Positions 1 to 11,437 of a stretch of 64,000 bases of DNA are shown in pieces. The notes beneath the pieces are model-generated. The model saw only the letters and a list, made by a program, of their open reading frames with translations, was not told the origin of the DNA and ran no database searches. This stretch comes from Gnetum montanum (Eukaryota; Streptophyta; Gnetopsida; Gnetales; Gnetaceae). The first letter of the stretch is position 1, and each line of letters begins with the position of its first letter. Location: contig MNCI01012628.1 in assembly GCA_015680685.1 (NCBI GenBank), positions 1,807,063 through 1,871,062 of the forward strand, read 5' to 3'. A program made the translations under genes and the position numbers.

Positions 1-2380
1 TCTTTTTACAATTGTTAGAACCAATAGCGGGTTGAATATTTATAGCTCTCGCAATGTTACGTTGCTGCGGTTGAGTAGGGAGTTCCCCTTGCATTGTTGG
101 AGTAGGAGGTGTTATGGGAACTATAGGTGGAAGAGGTGTGGATGGAGTTGGAGGATGGTAAGTATGTGGGGTGCCTCTTGGAGGAGAAGAAGTCCTCCTA
201 AAGTACTCACAAACTTGGTAGTGACATTGCGGAGTTGTGTGACTCATAGAGTCACTTGGAGAAATCGGCTGCTGCACATAATATCCATATGGGTCTAGTT
301 GCCGGCAAGGGTACTGTTGTTTCAGTGGTGGCATCTCCCATGACTATGGGTATTGCCACTGCTGATGCTATCTAATGGGTTGTGGTGGAGTTCCACTTGG
401 ATAGTACGTTAACGGTTGGTGGGACTGCCTTGGGTTATCTTGGGGATAAGGTAACCTTCGGGGTGTTTGTTGTTGGTTGAGTCTTGGGTTAAGTGCATAC
501 ACCCCAGACTCCTGTAGATGTGAGATGATTGAACAACATCCCTTAGGATGGTCATAGTGGCAGATCTCACATCCACTGTCATCATCTGTGTCTGAATCCA
601 CAACTTCATCGAAGATAGTAATTTTCCCCTTACCCTTATTATGTGCAGGGCCTGAATTTCTTCACTTTGTCTTACCTTTGTCACTACTTCGTTCCTTCTT
701 AGAGTCTTCTATAATTTTCAAGACAGTTTCAAGTCTGAAGTCTAAGGAATCCCACAATTGATCCATCTTAGCCAATACTTCTATTGTTAGTTTTTGAATC
801 GATAAGGTTTTTCTGTTCACCAACTCTTCGAGTGGTGACTCATCCTCTTCATCGTAAAATTTCACTCCCTTCTTCCAAAGGGAGGGATCATAGTTGTATT
901 CTTCCGCACTCTCTCTTTTTCGTAGTTCACCTTCTTCTTTTGCTAATTGTTCCAACAAGCGATGAACATCATGGGCTCTAAGTTCTAATAGTCTCCCTTG
1001 GGCATAAGTCCCAAGGGTTCTTCTAGTTTCATGCCTTAGCCCATCCACGATGTGGCGGAGTTGATCCCACTATGCATAACCATGGCCCTAAAAACAATGT
1101 AACAATGCATAGTATCGGCCCATGGTAGCATCCAAGGGTTCATGAGTACCTTGCTTCCATCCTTAGATCTGCTTACGCAAGTTAGACACTCTGGAGTACA
1201 TTTGAGACTTATCGTTGAAGAGTTCTAACATCATACTCCACCTTCTGATGGTTTCCAGCTCTAAGGATCAGTACCAACTCTCTGCTTCTTTGGTGAGTTT
1301 CATGGAAAACAACTTAAGTTTTTTCCACTCATTTTCTATGTTCTGCAAGGCGTAGGCATCATGAAATGCCTGTAAATGATGTTGCGGATCTGAGTTGTAT
1401 CCCCCTTCAAAGCATGGGATATTGTTCATGTCTAAGCATTTGACTTGACTATCTTTTAAATGCCTTGTTGGGATTCTTATTGCCTTCATTATATCGAGCA
1501 TACTTCAGGTGGCAAGTAGGGGCTCGTCATGATCATCTCTTTCATGATGCATGTGATGTCTTTGGTGTTTCCTACTTTCCCTTCGTTCATGTCGTTGTCC
1601 TCTCTCTCAACTTTCCTGTCGAGGTCTCTCGTTTTGCCTACCTCTATCCTCACCGTTATGCTCATGGTGGCTACACCCAGATGTGGAAGGAGAGGGTGAG
1701 TGATGTGAAGAAGGAGAAGAAGAAGGAGAACCATCACCATGGCAATGCTTCCTACCTTCTCTTCGGCTGCTACAGCTCCGATCTGGATGACGATCTAAGT
1801 GCCCATCCTTATTATGAGTTGTTGTTCCTTCTGTGAACAGTTGGCATCCATGGGGATCAGAACCAGTGTTATGTATCGTTGATCGTAGGTTCTGATACCC
1901 AACCTCCTCACCATTGTTAGGAGGGGGAACATCATTTGTTAGAGAACCTGTTATAATAGGTTCATCATCTTCTATTTCACAAAGGACGTGCAGGCCTTTA
2001 TCCTTCAACAGTGTATGTTGGCTCTCCTGCCTTGAGTCCCTCATACGTTGTAAAGCTATGGGATGGTAATCCCTCACGTCAAAATTTTTCGCAACGTATT
2101 CAGCATATAATTCTATCATGCCAATCTGTGCCAAGGCACGGAGAAGCATGTTTGGGACTGCCTGATTCGGAGGTAATACAATGTTACCTTGCAAGTCTCT
2201 CCAGCGCATCTATTCATCTTGATGGAGGATAAAGGTAAAGTTAGGAATATACTCATCGGGGTGAGTATATTCCACCCTATATTGTTGAGGAACTGGCAGA
2301 TTTAGGTTATGTGTTTTTGATTGCCGACTGTTCTTTGTATGGTCCTTAGGTGGTGAGTTGCTTTTGCTAGAAGAAGACAT
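1..2380 (-). pseudogene. Element A gag polyprotein (broken, runs off window)
   Basis: Gag of a minus-strand Athila-like Ty3/Gypsy element. The start is the ATG at 2380 (MSSSSKSNSPPK...), which fits the MSSS/MFSS starts of the related gags in E and H. In order: an N-terminal domain (EYTHPDEYIPNFTFILHQDE) ending at an in-frame TAG where relatives have Gln; a His/Ser-rich hinge near 1640-1800; a retrotransposon-gag core near 1268-1501 (NNIPCFEGGYNSDPQHHLQA, then WKKLKLF...ESWY); a charged coiled coil at 662-1048; a zinc knuckle CEICHYDHPKGCC at 533-571; and a Pro/Gln-rich linker reading to position 1. Several stops and frame changes make it non-functional. Protease and pol would lie off the window. 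The plus-strand ORFs here are shadows. Confidence 0.88.
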
Positions 2381-2494
2381 TGTTATTTATCGGTGTGCTA
2401 ATTACCGTTATATAATTTTTTTTAATTAAGGTTCGTTTAGGCTACCAACGATGTGAGTGATTTCCTATGTTCTATTCAGCGCACAAACACTTAG

Positions 2495-2513
2495 TCCTTG
2501 ACAACGGCGCCAA
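2495..2513 (-). other. Element A primer-binding site, tRNA-Asp type
   Basis: On the minus strand, directly after the LTR, the sequence reads TTGGCGCCGTTGTCAAGGA. This complements the 3' end of plant tRNA-Asp (TGGCGCCGTTGCCGGGGA) with two differences. Use of tRNA-Asp is usual in the Athila lineage. It is the best preserved of the primer sites here. Positions 2381-2494 are the untranslated leader to gag, with nothing else recognisable. Confidence 0.85.
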
Positions 2514-3307
2514 TGATGAGTGGCGAGATACCCCTACACTCAACCATACGAATACGAGCATAGCACACGTGATCTGGTCAAACTCCACAGACTAAGTGCC
2601 TACATGCCCATGGAACACTTAGGGTTAATTATTCGTTGTCTTCCCAGACTTACTTGTAGTTGTCACGGTGTATATATGATTTTTATAGTTTTTATGTTTT
2701 TGTCTCCTATGCTAACAAGGTGAAGGGTAGAGAAACTAATTACTAACTTTAACTAATGAACTAAGTCTAAATTAACCTAGCGTCAGCATCCGTTCCCACT
2801 TACCGTACACACCCTGAACCGATGCAACCGTGGCTACCAAACGCTAATCGTTGCTGGGATCACCACATGTAACGCACGTGCTCGAAGTGGTTGTACTAAG
2901 GCACTTAACTAGGAGAGAAGGGTTGAGAAAGAAAGCAATAAATAATAGATAATAAATAACAGGTAATAAATTACAGTAATAAAATCCTATTCCATGCGCT
3001 GCAAGGTTTATCCAAGAAGCTCATCTTTATTGCCGTACACAAACTTGTGTTCAGGTACAATGTTTGCTCAAATAAAGATCCATTCACTTTAGGACTCCTA
3101 CTACGGGCACATGGAAACTATTCTATCTCTGGAGTGATCAATCTGCAAGAGTTTCCCTACTGTCTAGCCTAGGATGAGGAAACAAAGGAGAGTCGCCTCT
3201 TATTTATAGATATGACGATGCACCGCAATATCACGTATGCGATATCACGGGGGAGGATGCGATATCGTGTACGTGATATCGTGACGGCGCGATATCGCGT
3301 CCCATCA
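2514..3307 (-). repeat. Element A 5' LTR
   Basis: A 794-bp LTR bounded by TG...CA; on the plus strand it runs from TGATGAGTGGCGAG to GCGTCCCATCA. Reading on the minus strand, U3 carries GATATC/GCGATATCGC palindromes at about 3215-3300, a TATA box at 3201-3210 (TCTATAAATA) and an AATAAAG poly(A) signal at 3025-3031. The outer neighbour 3308-3312 (ttagg) should be one copy of the target duplication; its partner lies outside the window beyond the other LTR. Confidence 0.85.
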
Positions 3308-3621
3308 TTAGGCTAGTTAATTAACAAAGTAGTTAATTAGTTAGTTAATTTAAATATTAAATATTTTTTCACTTAATCATTTAGCTAGATAGAGAAAATA
3401 ATAAAAAGCACAAAAATAAATTTCTTATGCCTCAACCATGCTTAACCATATATATTGATTAACACAAATATGATTGGGCATAGAATGACTTATAATTATG
3501 TAATTCATTTTCTAGGAATATCAACCACTTAGGTAAATAAGTCCATGGAATTTGACCAAATCATGTATATGCATTAGTGATTCATATGGTTGGGTGTAGG
3601 GGATACCCATTGCTCTCACCA
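3308..3621 (+). repeat. 3' remnant of an LTR (E/H-like) hit by element A
   Basis: The end of U5 of a plus-strand LTR of the same superfamily. It shows the conserved tail gattcatatggttgggtgtag and ends in CTCACCA, a decayed CTCATCA. The left edge starts ttaggctagttaa, which matches ttaggattagttaa in the middle of the E and H LTRs, so element A inserted inside this LTR. No primer-binding site follows 3621, so this was a 3' or solo LTR. The rest of its element lies left of the window. Confidence 0.7.
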
Positions 3622-3721
3622 CTCCTATCATAAATTGATCTTTAATGTAGTTCATGCTCAAGTAAAAATTTGAGAAGACTCATCATAGACAAGAGACCAT
3701 ACAAAAATTGAAATACCTAAG
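3622..3721 (+). pseudogene. Element D gag, left fragment
   Basis: This short stretch encodes ...KTHHRQETIQKLKYL and joins in frame, across the insertion of element C, to RQDDKSVKDYY at 25001. The two together give the usual plant retrotransposon gag motif (LR-Q-x-x-x-SVKDYY-x-x-F). The last five bases, CTAAG, are the left copy of the target duplication of C. The stretch is bounded on the left by the LTR remnant ending at 3621. Confidence 0.75.
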
Positions 3722-5399
3722 CGTTGTTAACTATTTGGAACCATCAATGTTGGGGGCCTTTGGTCGTGTGACCTTGGGAGTCATGGAATGCAAAGTTGTT
3801 CTTGAAATAGGGTTTATGTGCTTTATGGTCTCTAGTAACACCAAGGCCCAAATACCTCTAAATAAACTTTGTGGTTATGAAATGAACTAAACGTGAGTAT
3901 GTGTTTACTATTGTGAATGTTGAGATGGTTGAGTTGTGTATAAAACTATAATTGGCTATCATAAAAGAAATTCAGCTAACTTTATCAAATACTATGAGTT
4001 GTTGATGATTTCTATTTTGTCAAGTTACTTAGTCTATATAGTCGTTATAGTACATTACTTGTAACAAATAAAATTTCATAACAACGTTTGAGCACAATTC
4101 TACCAATCTACTCCTAATTTTCCCCAGATCCACAAGAAAACTAGAAATAGAGTGAGATTCAATGGATTTTAGAAAGAGAAAAGAAAGAAAAGAAAATTTG
4201 TGTGCTAGCTCAAACATTTAAGCAAGAGAAATTAACATGAGAAAACACTTCACAATAAAGCTATTCCAATTCAATCTATTACTAATCGTCCAAAGCTTCT
4301 AAGCTCAACAAGTAATTTCATAAAAGACATTCTATTTAACTACCAAAACACTTTGTAAATGACAAAGTACAAGCTTTTATTTGGCTAATTAAAATCGGTC
4401 AAGAATTGCAAACAATAGAACTTTCAAAAATATTTGACAATTCCAAGATTTCAATATTAAGGCAATAAACTTTAAAAATAAAGAAGCTATTTTAGTCATA
4501 TCAAAGTATCAAAGATTTTCTAGATTTCCTAAACTCAAACAGGAAATTTTTATAAGACATTACTATTAAATTGCTCAAGATGTTTTTCTACCACATAAGC
4601 TCTTATTTGGCGAACTTTAATAGAAATCTAATATTGCACAAAAATAAAGCTATAAAGGCAACCTAGAAAAATCCCAAAATTAAATGCCAAGCATGATACT
4701 ATCTAAACCATTAGCTAAATAACTAAAACAAAATGGGAAGAATTGAACTCACAGGATTAAAACAAAGTAGCTGAATTGATGTCTTTAGCAACCCATGTTT
4801 TACAATCTTCAATATTCTTCTTCTAAGTATCTTCTACCCCAAAAAATTCCATTCCAATTCATTCTACTTTAAGCATTTTTATAGTGGCTTTTAGTAGTTA
4901 CAACCATCATAAAATATCAAGTTCCACCACAAATATCTAAGAAATTAATTTATAACTCTCATAAGAAGTTGTAACTTCCATAGGAAGTTATGATAAAATT
5001 TTTCCATAGCTTGACAAGTGTTATGCCAAATACAAATATCTAGGAGATTTAATTGTGCTTTTATACAACCTTCATGGGAAAAAAAGGTCTATAGTTTTTC
5101 AAATTGTAACCTTCCTATGTGCACATGTATTGCTTTGACCTTTTTTTTTAACTCATATCATAACTTCACATTCACCATACTAATATACATAGTTTTATTA
5201 CGTTCCAATTCAAATTTCAACGCCGAGGATGAAACACGATTTTCTTTGGTCCGCTGCAAGAACAGGGTTTATTGCTTGCAGCTTGCTACTTCCACCCATG
5301 CTGTGGATGATGCAGCAGCAACTCCTGGTGTCAGTGCCGTTGCTGCCTCCCACATTTTCGGGATTGTGGGTGTGCAAAAGTCCACCATTTGTCCTCCTT

Positions 5400-6515
5400 G
5401 CCTAGAGCTCGCCACTTGTTCAATACCTGCCGTCAATGCTGCAACTGTTCAAATTCAAGGTTATGAAGATGATGGCGGTATTCGGCTTTAGCGGCTGAGA
5501 TCTGGATGGTGCATTTCAGGAGCACAGGTAGGTTCTTACTGCCAAATGCCTCCACATTTAGAAGAACACCACCGCAATGCCTTGACAATCCATCATCACT
5601 GCACAGAACGTCGATGAAAATACCGCTAAAGAAATCGTACCCCTCCTACCACGGCAGCAGTAGTCAACAGTGCCTGGAATCCTTTCTTGATCTGCCATGG
5701 TTTTTTTTTTTGGTATTACCAGAGTGAGAAACCTTTTTGCATCTTTCCCTTTTCTCTTTTTGTAACAGAATGTGATCAGCTTGTTTGACTTATATCAGGG
5801 CATTCTTGTAAAGATAGCTGCCCCTGGTCCATGCCAACTATATGGGAACATGCTGCAATGATACATGGATTCCTGGGAGATCGATTTGCAGAACTAACAA
5901 AGCAAAGAAAGTTCATAGGCCAATGATAAAAAATGGATTCATGGAGAAACCGCAACATTCGAAAAGCTTTCTCAGGGGTTATGCCAATTTGGTTTACTGG
6001 GAGAGGGGAAACAGCTGTATACTCATGTTGCAAAATCAGGTGCAGAGCTGAAATTTTTTTTCTTTCCTTGAAAGTTCACTTCTGAACATGTATGCAAATT
6101 GTGGCTTAATCAAGGCTCTGTTCATTTTCAGGATGATTCATGCCAAAACCGTGAGCCATGGAATGCAGTTATCTTGGGATTAGCTTAGGATCAAAGGCTT
6201 TGGAAATCTTTGCAAATATGCAAGAAAACTAAGTGAACCAAATGATTGCACTTTCAGCCGTGTAATGCTGGACTTGTAAAATAGGGCATATCTATTGTGA
6301 ATGATTACACGCCATTGATTTCCTTAAGAACAATTACTTTATTATTTTTTTTCTTGAAACATTCTGGATTAATACAAGAAATTCTAAAAATTTAATTAAA
6401 TCAAGGTATATACGAGAACAAATGCAGCTAAGTGCAGATATTAATCTCAAAGTAAACAAAGGATGGGATCAATTGATGCAGCAAATTATCATCCTCCTTA
6501 TCCGTTACGTGTTTA
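5400..6515 (+). other. Extra segment in the C 3' LTR, possible captured host DNA
   Basis: This segment is missing from the other LTR of C. It is richer in GC and CpG than its surroundings at 5400-5660 and includes a PPR gene fragment at its right end (5952-6290). The two junctions are at tcctcc (about 5400) and aacttcttcc (about 6515), joined directly in the 5' LTR copy. Either host DNA inserted into this LTR or the 5' LTR lost the segment. The part from 5400 to 5950 matches no family I recognise. Confidence 0.5.
5952..6290 (+). pseudogene. Pentatricopeptide-repeat (PPR) protein fragment
   Basis: Three pieces in shifting frames read like a plant plant-combinatorial-and-modular (PCMP, E/DYW-type) PPR protein, which acts in organelle RNA editing and processing. 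Piece 1 (5952-6050): LLGEGKQLYTHVAKSGAEL, matching the G-KQLH-HV-K-G motif. Piece 2 (about 6072-6185): SLLNMYANCGLIKALFIF, matching SLL-MY-KCG-I--A--IF, then PWNAVILGLA after a frameshift. Piece 3 (about 6193-6290): KALEIFANMQEN then EPNDCTFSRVM. The order and spacing fit roughly two repeats. Frameshifts and stops make it a dead fragment. It lies on the strand opposite to its host element C. Confidence 0.7.
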
Positions 6516-6731
6516 ATTCCACAACTTCTTCCTTATCCCTTATTCTCCACTCTGAGGTATTTTCATTGCTCTTCCCTCATCTTAATTTATATTTTAATCA
6601 AGCTCTCTACCATTGCTCCTTTGAAATATTTAATTTAATTCTAATCCTTCAATAGGAATTAAATTGGGCAACTTAATTCTCAACATTATTTCATAGAATC
6701 TATTTCATTAAATGGTATAAATGTGACAACA

Positions 6732-7427
6732 TTTCTTACCTTCCTCTTTACACATCAATTAAGAAAATAATTTTATTGGAAACATTTTTTACACTAAAAA
6801 AAAATCTTTTTGGGGAAAACTTTGATCAAACTTAAGGTTTGCTAGAATGAAAACCTTACTCCTAGTAAAACTTAGGAAACTGTACAAACAAATTCTTATA
6901 CAAACTATTCTGTAGGTGGGAAGAGAATAGTTAAAGTAATCCTTTTTAGGGATCTTCATGTTGTTAACCCTCTTATATGTTATTTTTGTGGTGATAAAAG
7001 CTCTTTTTTCTTCTTCTTGCCTAGTTGAAGCCTCAACTTGGTCTTCGTCCTTGTCTTCAACAACTATCTTTGTCTCTTTCTCATCCAACTCTTTAGCCAT
7101 TGATTTTTGAGGTTCTTCCCAACTAGTTGCTTTTGTGTCTTGGGACATGAAAGCCTCTCCCCAAGAATCTTCTTGATTAAACTCTCCTTGGCATTTAGCT
7201 TCAGTTGAGCATTGATGAAAGCTGCCTCAAACATTGGAATGTATTAAATGACCACTAGTGAGGAAATTAAACTCATCCCAAAGCCAAAGTAAGAAAGAGC
7301 TTTTGCTAGATGCTCCACAAGCGATTGCCTTACAGTAGGTTCTCATGACATGCTTTGAGTAGCATTCCATAACATATGGGATAAAAGGCCTTCTTACTGC
7401 CATCTCTCTAAGAACCATCTTTCTACT
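6732..7427 (-). pseudogene. Element C 3' tail with unidentified coding trace
   Basis: This is the part of C between the B insertion and the 3' LTR. Minus-strand frames at 7418-7227 (MVLREMAVRRPFIPYVMECY...) and 7148-6789 (acidic, Lys/Glu-rich) may be one decayed 3' ORF: the stretch between them also reads as protein (FINAQLKLNAKESLIKKILG) but in a shifted frame. Some Tat and Athila elements carry extra 3' ORFs; I cannot match this one. The five bases 7423-7427 (CTACT) are the left target copy of B. Confidence 0.35.
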
Positions 7428-8278
7428 TGATGAGTCACCAAATAAGCAATCCGATATCAGATCCCCAATATCAGATATGCGATATCAGTATTGGATCCCC
7501 GATATCGAACATACGATGTCAGAACCTGTCTCGCTAGCTATAAATAAGAGATAGGGGCGCTTGGTCTGGGGCATTAGTTTTTTAGTCCCTTAGCCGAACT
7601 CTTGTAGTTTATTTCTTCCAGAGTTAAAATTATTTCTAAGTGCCCCAGTAGGAGTCATAGAGTGAATGGATCTTTATTTGAGCACTGTGTACTTGAGCAC
7701 ACCTTGTGTCTGGAAATAAAGACAAACTTTGTGATAAACCTTGCAACATTCAGAATAGCTTAATTATTGCATTTCATGTTATTTACTGTTATTTGATGCT
7801 TTCAATAGTTAATTAATGTTATTTCACAGAATTATTAATTATCAATTACCAATGAATTAGCACACTCAGCATGACCACTTCAAGCATATGTGGAACACTT
7901 GGTAACCCAGTAACGATTAACGTTTGATAATCCTAGTAGTGTTACACTAGTTCAGGATGTGTTTGGAGAGTGGGAATGAATGCTGGTGTTAGGATTTTAT
8001 TCACATTAGAGTTACAAAACCCACTAGTTAATTAAATCTTTTCATTGCATACACTTAGGAGACCAGGATAGAAAATATAAGAAAAACATAAAAATCATAC
8101 ACCTCAAGTTTACTTAACCATACAATTGTGCCTTATAAGTAAGCTTGGGAAGACAACGACTGCATAACTCATCCTTGTTCTATGTAGGTGCATAAGCACT
8201 TAATCCTTGGAGTTCGACCGAATTACACATGAATGCTCATATTCATATGGTTGGGTGTAGGGGTACCTCCGCTCATCA
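7428..8278 (+). repeat. Element B 5' LTR
   Basis: 851 bp, TGATGAGTCACC...GCTCATCA. U3 has a GATATC-type palindrome array at about 7450-7521, followed by TATAAATAAGAG at about 7539-7550. An AATAAAG poly(A) signal follows near 7715, then aaaccttgcaaca, which is shared by the whole superfamily. U5 ends with the common tail attcatatggttgggtgtag. Confidence 0.9.
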
Positions 8279-8297
8279 TTGGCACCATTGTGGAGGA
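8279..8297 (+). other. Element B primer-binding site, decayed tRNA-Asp type
   Basis: TTGGCACCATTGTGGAGGA directly follows the LTR. Against the tRNA-Asp complement TGGCGCCGTTGCCGGGGA, most differences are G to A or C to T, as expected from deaminated methylcytosine. Confidence 0.75.
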
Positions 8298-8462
8298 ATT
8301 TGTTGTTTGTGCAGTGATTAGAACTTAGGAAATCCTTCCATCATTGGAATGAACCCTTAGAGTTACCTATTCTACAATCACCATAAAAGGGTATCACACA
8401 TTGAATAATCAATCGTGTCTCCTTCTTCTTATGAGAGTGCTTCACCGACTAGGTTTGACACC

Positions 8463-10890
8463 ATGAATAATCAGAGGTGGGGTGCACATGATGATTTGCT
8501 AGTGCCCTAACAATTTCACATGGTATACACTCATGCTAATGAGTATATACCAGACTTTACCTTTATCCTTCACCAGGATGAACAACTGCGATGGTGTGAT
8601 TTAGAAGGTAACATAGTGCTACCTCCCGATCGCTCGATTCTGAGCATGCTTCTTCGTGCTCTCACACAAATTGGTATGCAGCACTTATAGTTAGAGTACA
8701 TTGTGCATGAGCAAGATTCGAGAGATTATTGACCCACGGAGGCACAACGCTAGAGGGATCTACAACAGGAGAGACATTATGAATCCGTGAAGGGGAAGTG
8801 GTCTCAAGATGTCCCATATGTCCTAAGTGAAAATGATGGTGGTGAACCTATCTCAGGAGGTTTTCCATAAAACAATGTTCCTCTCGTTGACTTCAGTCAA
8901 GGAGCTGGTATCATAATCTTTACTCAACTATTCATAATCCAAGTTCTGGTACCAACAGACACAAAGGATCCGGAAAAGGAACACGAACACATGACAATGA
9001 TGGACATTTCCATGGTAATCACGGCCGAGGTCATGACCACCAAAAAGAAGATGATAGGCACCATCATGATGCTAGTCCTCCTTCCTCTTCACCTTCATCA
9101 TCTTCTTCCCCCTCTCCTTCAGGATTTGAACATAGTTGCAAAGGAAAAGACCATGAGGACAATGGTAAGTGAAATAAAAATCACCTACAAAATAGAAGAG
9201 AAAGGGGACGAGGGCATTCTAGAGAGACACATCACGAAAGAAGGGAGAGTAGGGAACACCATAGGCATCATAGATGCTATAGACAGCATGATCATGATGA
9301 ACCCCTACTCGCCACCCAAAGTATGTTAGATATAATAGAGATTGTTAGGATCCCAACAAGGCACCAGAAAGATAGTAGGATCAAAAGACTAGACATGAAT
9401 AACATCCCATGATTTAAAGGGGGATACAATGCTAATCCTCAAAACCATTTGCAAGCATTCCATGATGCATGTGCCTTGCAAAATATAGAAAATGAATGGA
9501 AAAAGCTAAAGTTGTTTCCATGGACACTGATCAAGGAAGCAGAAAGCTAGTACCGGTCCTTAGAACCGGAATCCATTTGTCAATGGAGTACCATGTTGGA
9601 GCTATTCAATGATAAGTATCAAACGTACTCCTGAGTGTCCAACCTACATAAGCAAATCCAAGGATGGAAACAAGGACACAAATCCTTGGATGCTGCCATG
9701 GGCTGATATTATTCATTATTACATCGTTGTCCTAGCCATGGTTACTTGTGGAAGGAACAACTACGCCATCTAGTAGATGGGCTTAAGTACGAAATGTGAA
9801 GAACCCTTGGAACTTATGCCCAAGGAAGGCCATCCAAGCTCAGAGTCCATCAAATACAAAGATTTTTGGAGCAAGTTGCCAAGGAGAAAGGTAAGTCGAG
9901 GAAAAGAGAAAGTGCAGAGGAGTACAACAGAGATCCTTCCCTCTGAAAGAAGGAAATTAGATTTTGCGAAGATGAAGAAGAGTCACCACTTGAAGAGATG
10001 GTGAATAGAAAGACTCTTCCCATTCAAAAATTTGCATCAGAAGTGCTGGCAAAGGTGGATCAAATGTGGAACTCCCTAGACAAAAAATTTCAAACTGTCC
10101 TAAAAGTAGTAGAGGAGTTTAGAGAACAAAGTAGTGATTGAGAGCGAAGGAAAAAGAAAGAAGCTAAGTATGCACATAACAAGGGTAAGGGCAAAGTTTC
10201 CATCATTGAAGAGGTTGTGGATTCAAACATAGACGATGATGGTGAATGTGACATTTGCTAATATGACCATCCTAAGGGATGCTGCCGAGTGGTGTTACAT
10301 CTGCAAGAGTTTGGGGTGTATGCACTAAACCCATGATTAAACAGACGACAAACACCCAGAAGGTTACCTTATCCTCAAGGTAACCCAAGGTAGTTCCACC
10401 AACCCTTAACATATTATTCAAGTGGAGCTCCACTATAACCAAATGAATAGTATCAACGATGGAAACACCCACAATCACGGGAAATGCCGTCATCATGTCA
10501 ATAGTACCCTTACCATTAACCTTACCCATATGGATATTATGTTCAGTAGCTGATCTCTCCACGTGACTCTCCTAGTCATGTTGCTCTTCAACCTCACTAC
10601 TAGACCCCTGAGTACTATAGAACTTCTTTTTCTCAGGGTGATGCTCCACATATGTACTATCTTTCTCATCTGTTTGCATCTCTTCCACCCTCAACTCCAT
10701 TACCACCTGCTCCAACTATGCAGGGTGAGCTTCCTGCCCAGCCACAACAATGTAATGCTACAAGGGCTATCAATCTTCAATCTACTACTGGTTCGAACAA
10801 CTAATCAAAGAAGAGATATTTCTTTAGAACCAATAGCCCAACCAAGTCCTTACAATCACAAGCGGCTAGTTATCCAAACGCTTATCATCG
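8463..10890 (+). pseudogene. Element B gag (broken)
   Basis: An ATG at 8463 opens a frame that, through one early stop, reads HMVYTHANEYIPDFTFILHQ and then DEQLRWCDLEGNIVLPPDRS, the N-terminal domain shared with A, E and H. The gag core (homologous to NNIP-FEGGYN) lies near 9395-9620, a coiled coil near 9760-10140, and the zinc knuckle at 10247-10285 reads CDIC-stop-YDHPKGCC. A Pro/Gln-rich linker follows to about 10890. Many TAG/TGA stops sit where relatives have Gln, Trp or Arg. Confidence 0.85.
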
Positions 10891-10930
10891 TTTGAACCTT
10901 CAGAGTTTCCTATGAACCAAAAACCACTCA

Positions 10931-11437
10931 ATGCACACTGTTATGTTAACCCACACCATTATTGATTGGATTAAAGTTGGTCATCTTCCTAGGAAATTCT
11001 CTAATCCTAGAAGTCCTCTTATTTATTTACAAATCGCTGGAAATGAGCCTTGCAAAGCTCTTTTGGATTTAGGTACTAGTGTTAATTTAATCTCCCAAGA
11101 AATGTGTAAAGCCTAGAACCTGCCTCTGCTAAAGAAGAGTAACATCCGTTTAGAATTGGCCGACCAGTCCATCATTGTTCTATTGGGACTAGTAGAGGAC
11201 ATTGTCGCCACTATTTTTGGGTGGTTGTATCTAGCAAATTTCTTAGTGATCCAAGTCAAAAATTGTAAGGGGGACTTTCCAATCATAATAGGAAGAGCAT
11301 GGCTAAGTACGATTTATGCACACCTAAGAATACATGATCTTTCCTTAGAGATATCAAAAGAAAGTGTGTTTGGAAATATCGAGAAGAAGAAAGTTCCATG
11401 CATCGCATATATTGACATAGGGTGCAATTGCGTGTAG
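10931..11437 (+). pseudogene. Element B aspartic protease region
   Basis: Retropepsin-like domain. Reads TIIDWIKVGHLPRK, then SPLIYLQIAGNEPCKALLDL with the active-site motif DLGTSVNLI in place of the usual DSGASVNLI. One TAG stands for Trp in KAWNLP near 11114. The C-terminal part contains GLVEDIVATIFGWLYLANFL and FPIIIGRAWLS. The same domain in H is open over its whole length, which supports the limits given here. Confidence 0.88.

Larger units (their letters stand above)
3722..6731 (-). repeat. Element C 3' LTR, carrying an extra 1.1-kb segment
   Basis: It matches the 5' LTR at 23374-24995 through long shared stretches: 3740-4080 with 23400-23750, 4400-5400 with 23760-24785, and 6515-6731 with 24790-24995. 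It holds about 0.3 kb near 4090-4400 and about 1.1 kb at 5400-6515 that the 5' LTR lacks. Just inside its right edge, the minus strand has a purine-rich tract (AAAGAGGAAGGTAAGAAA), a fit for the polypurine tract. The 157-residue plus-strand ORF at 5018-5491 is not kept in the partner LTR and is not called as a gene. Confidence 0.8.

Noticed and set aside
32-298. 88-residue plus-strand ORF, and others at 784-981 and 1465-1836
   Set aside because: They are antisense to the element A gag, which shows conserved motifs on the minus strand.
3722-3747. First placement of the C LTR edge at TGTTGGGGG (3748)
   Set aside because: Homology between the LTRs extends 26 bases further left, and only the outer edge gives a perfect CTAAG duplication.
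5018-5491. 157-residue ORF in the C 3' LTR
   Set aside because: The homologous part of the other LTR (24380-24790) does not keep the frame, and it has no recognisable domain.
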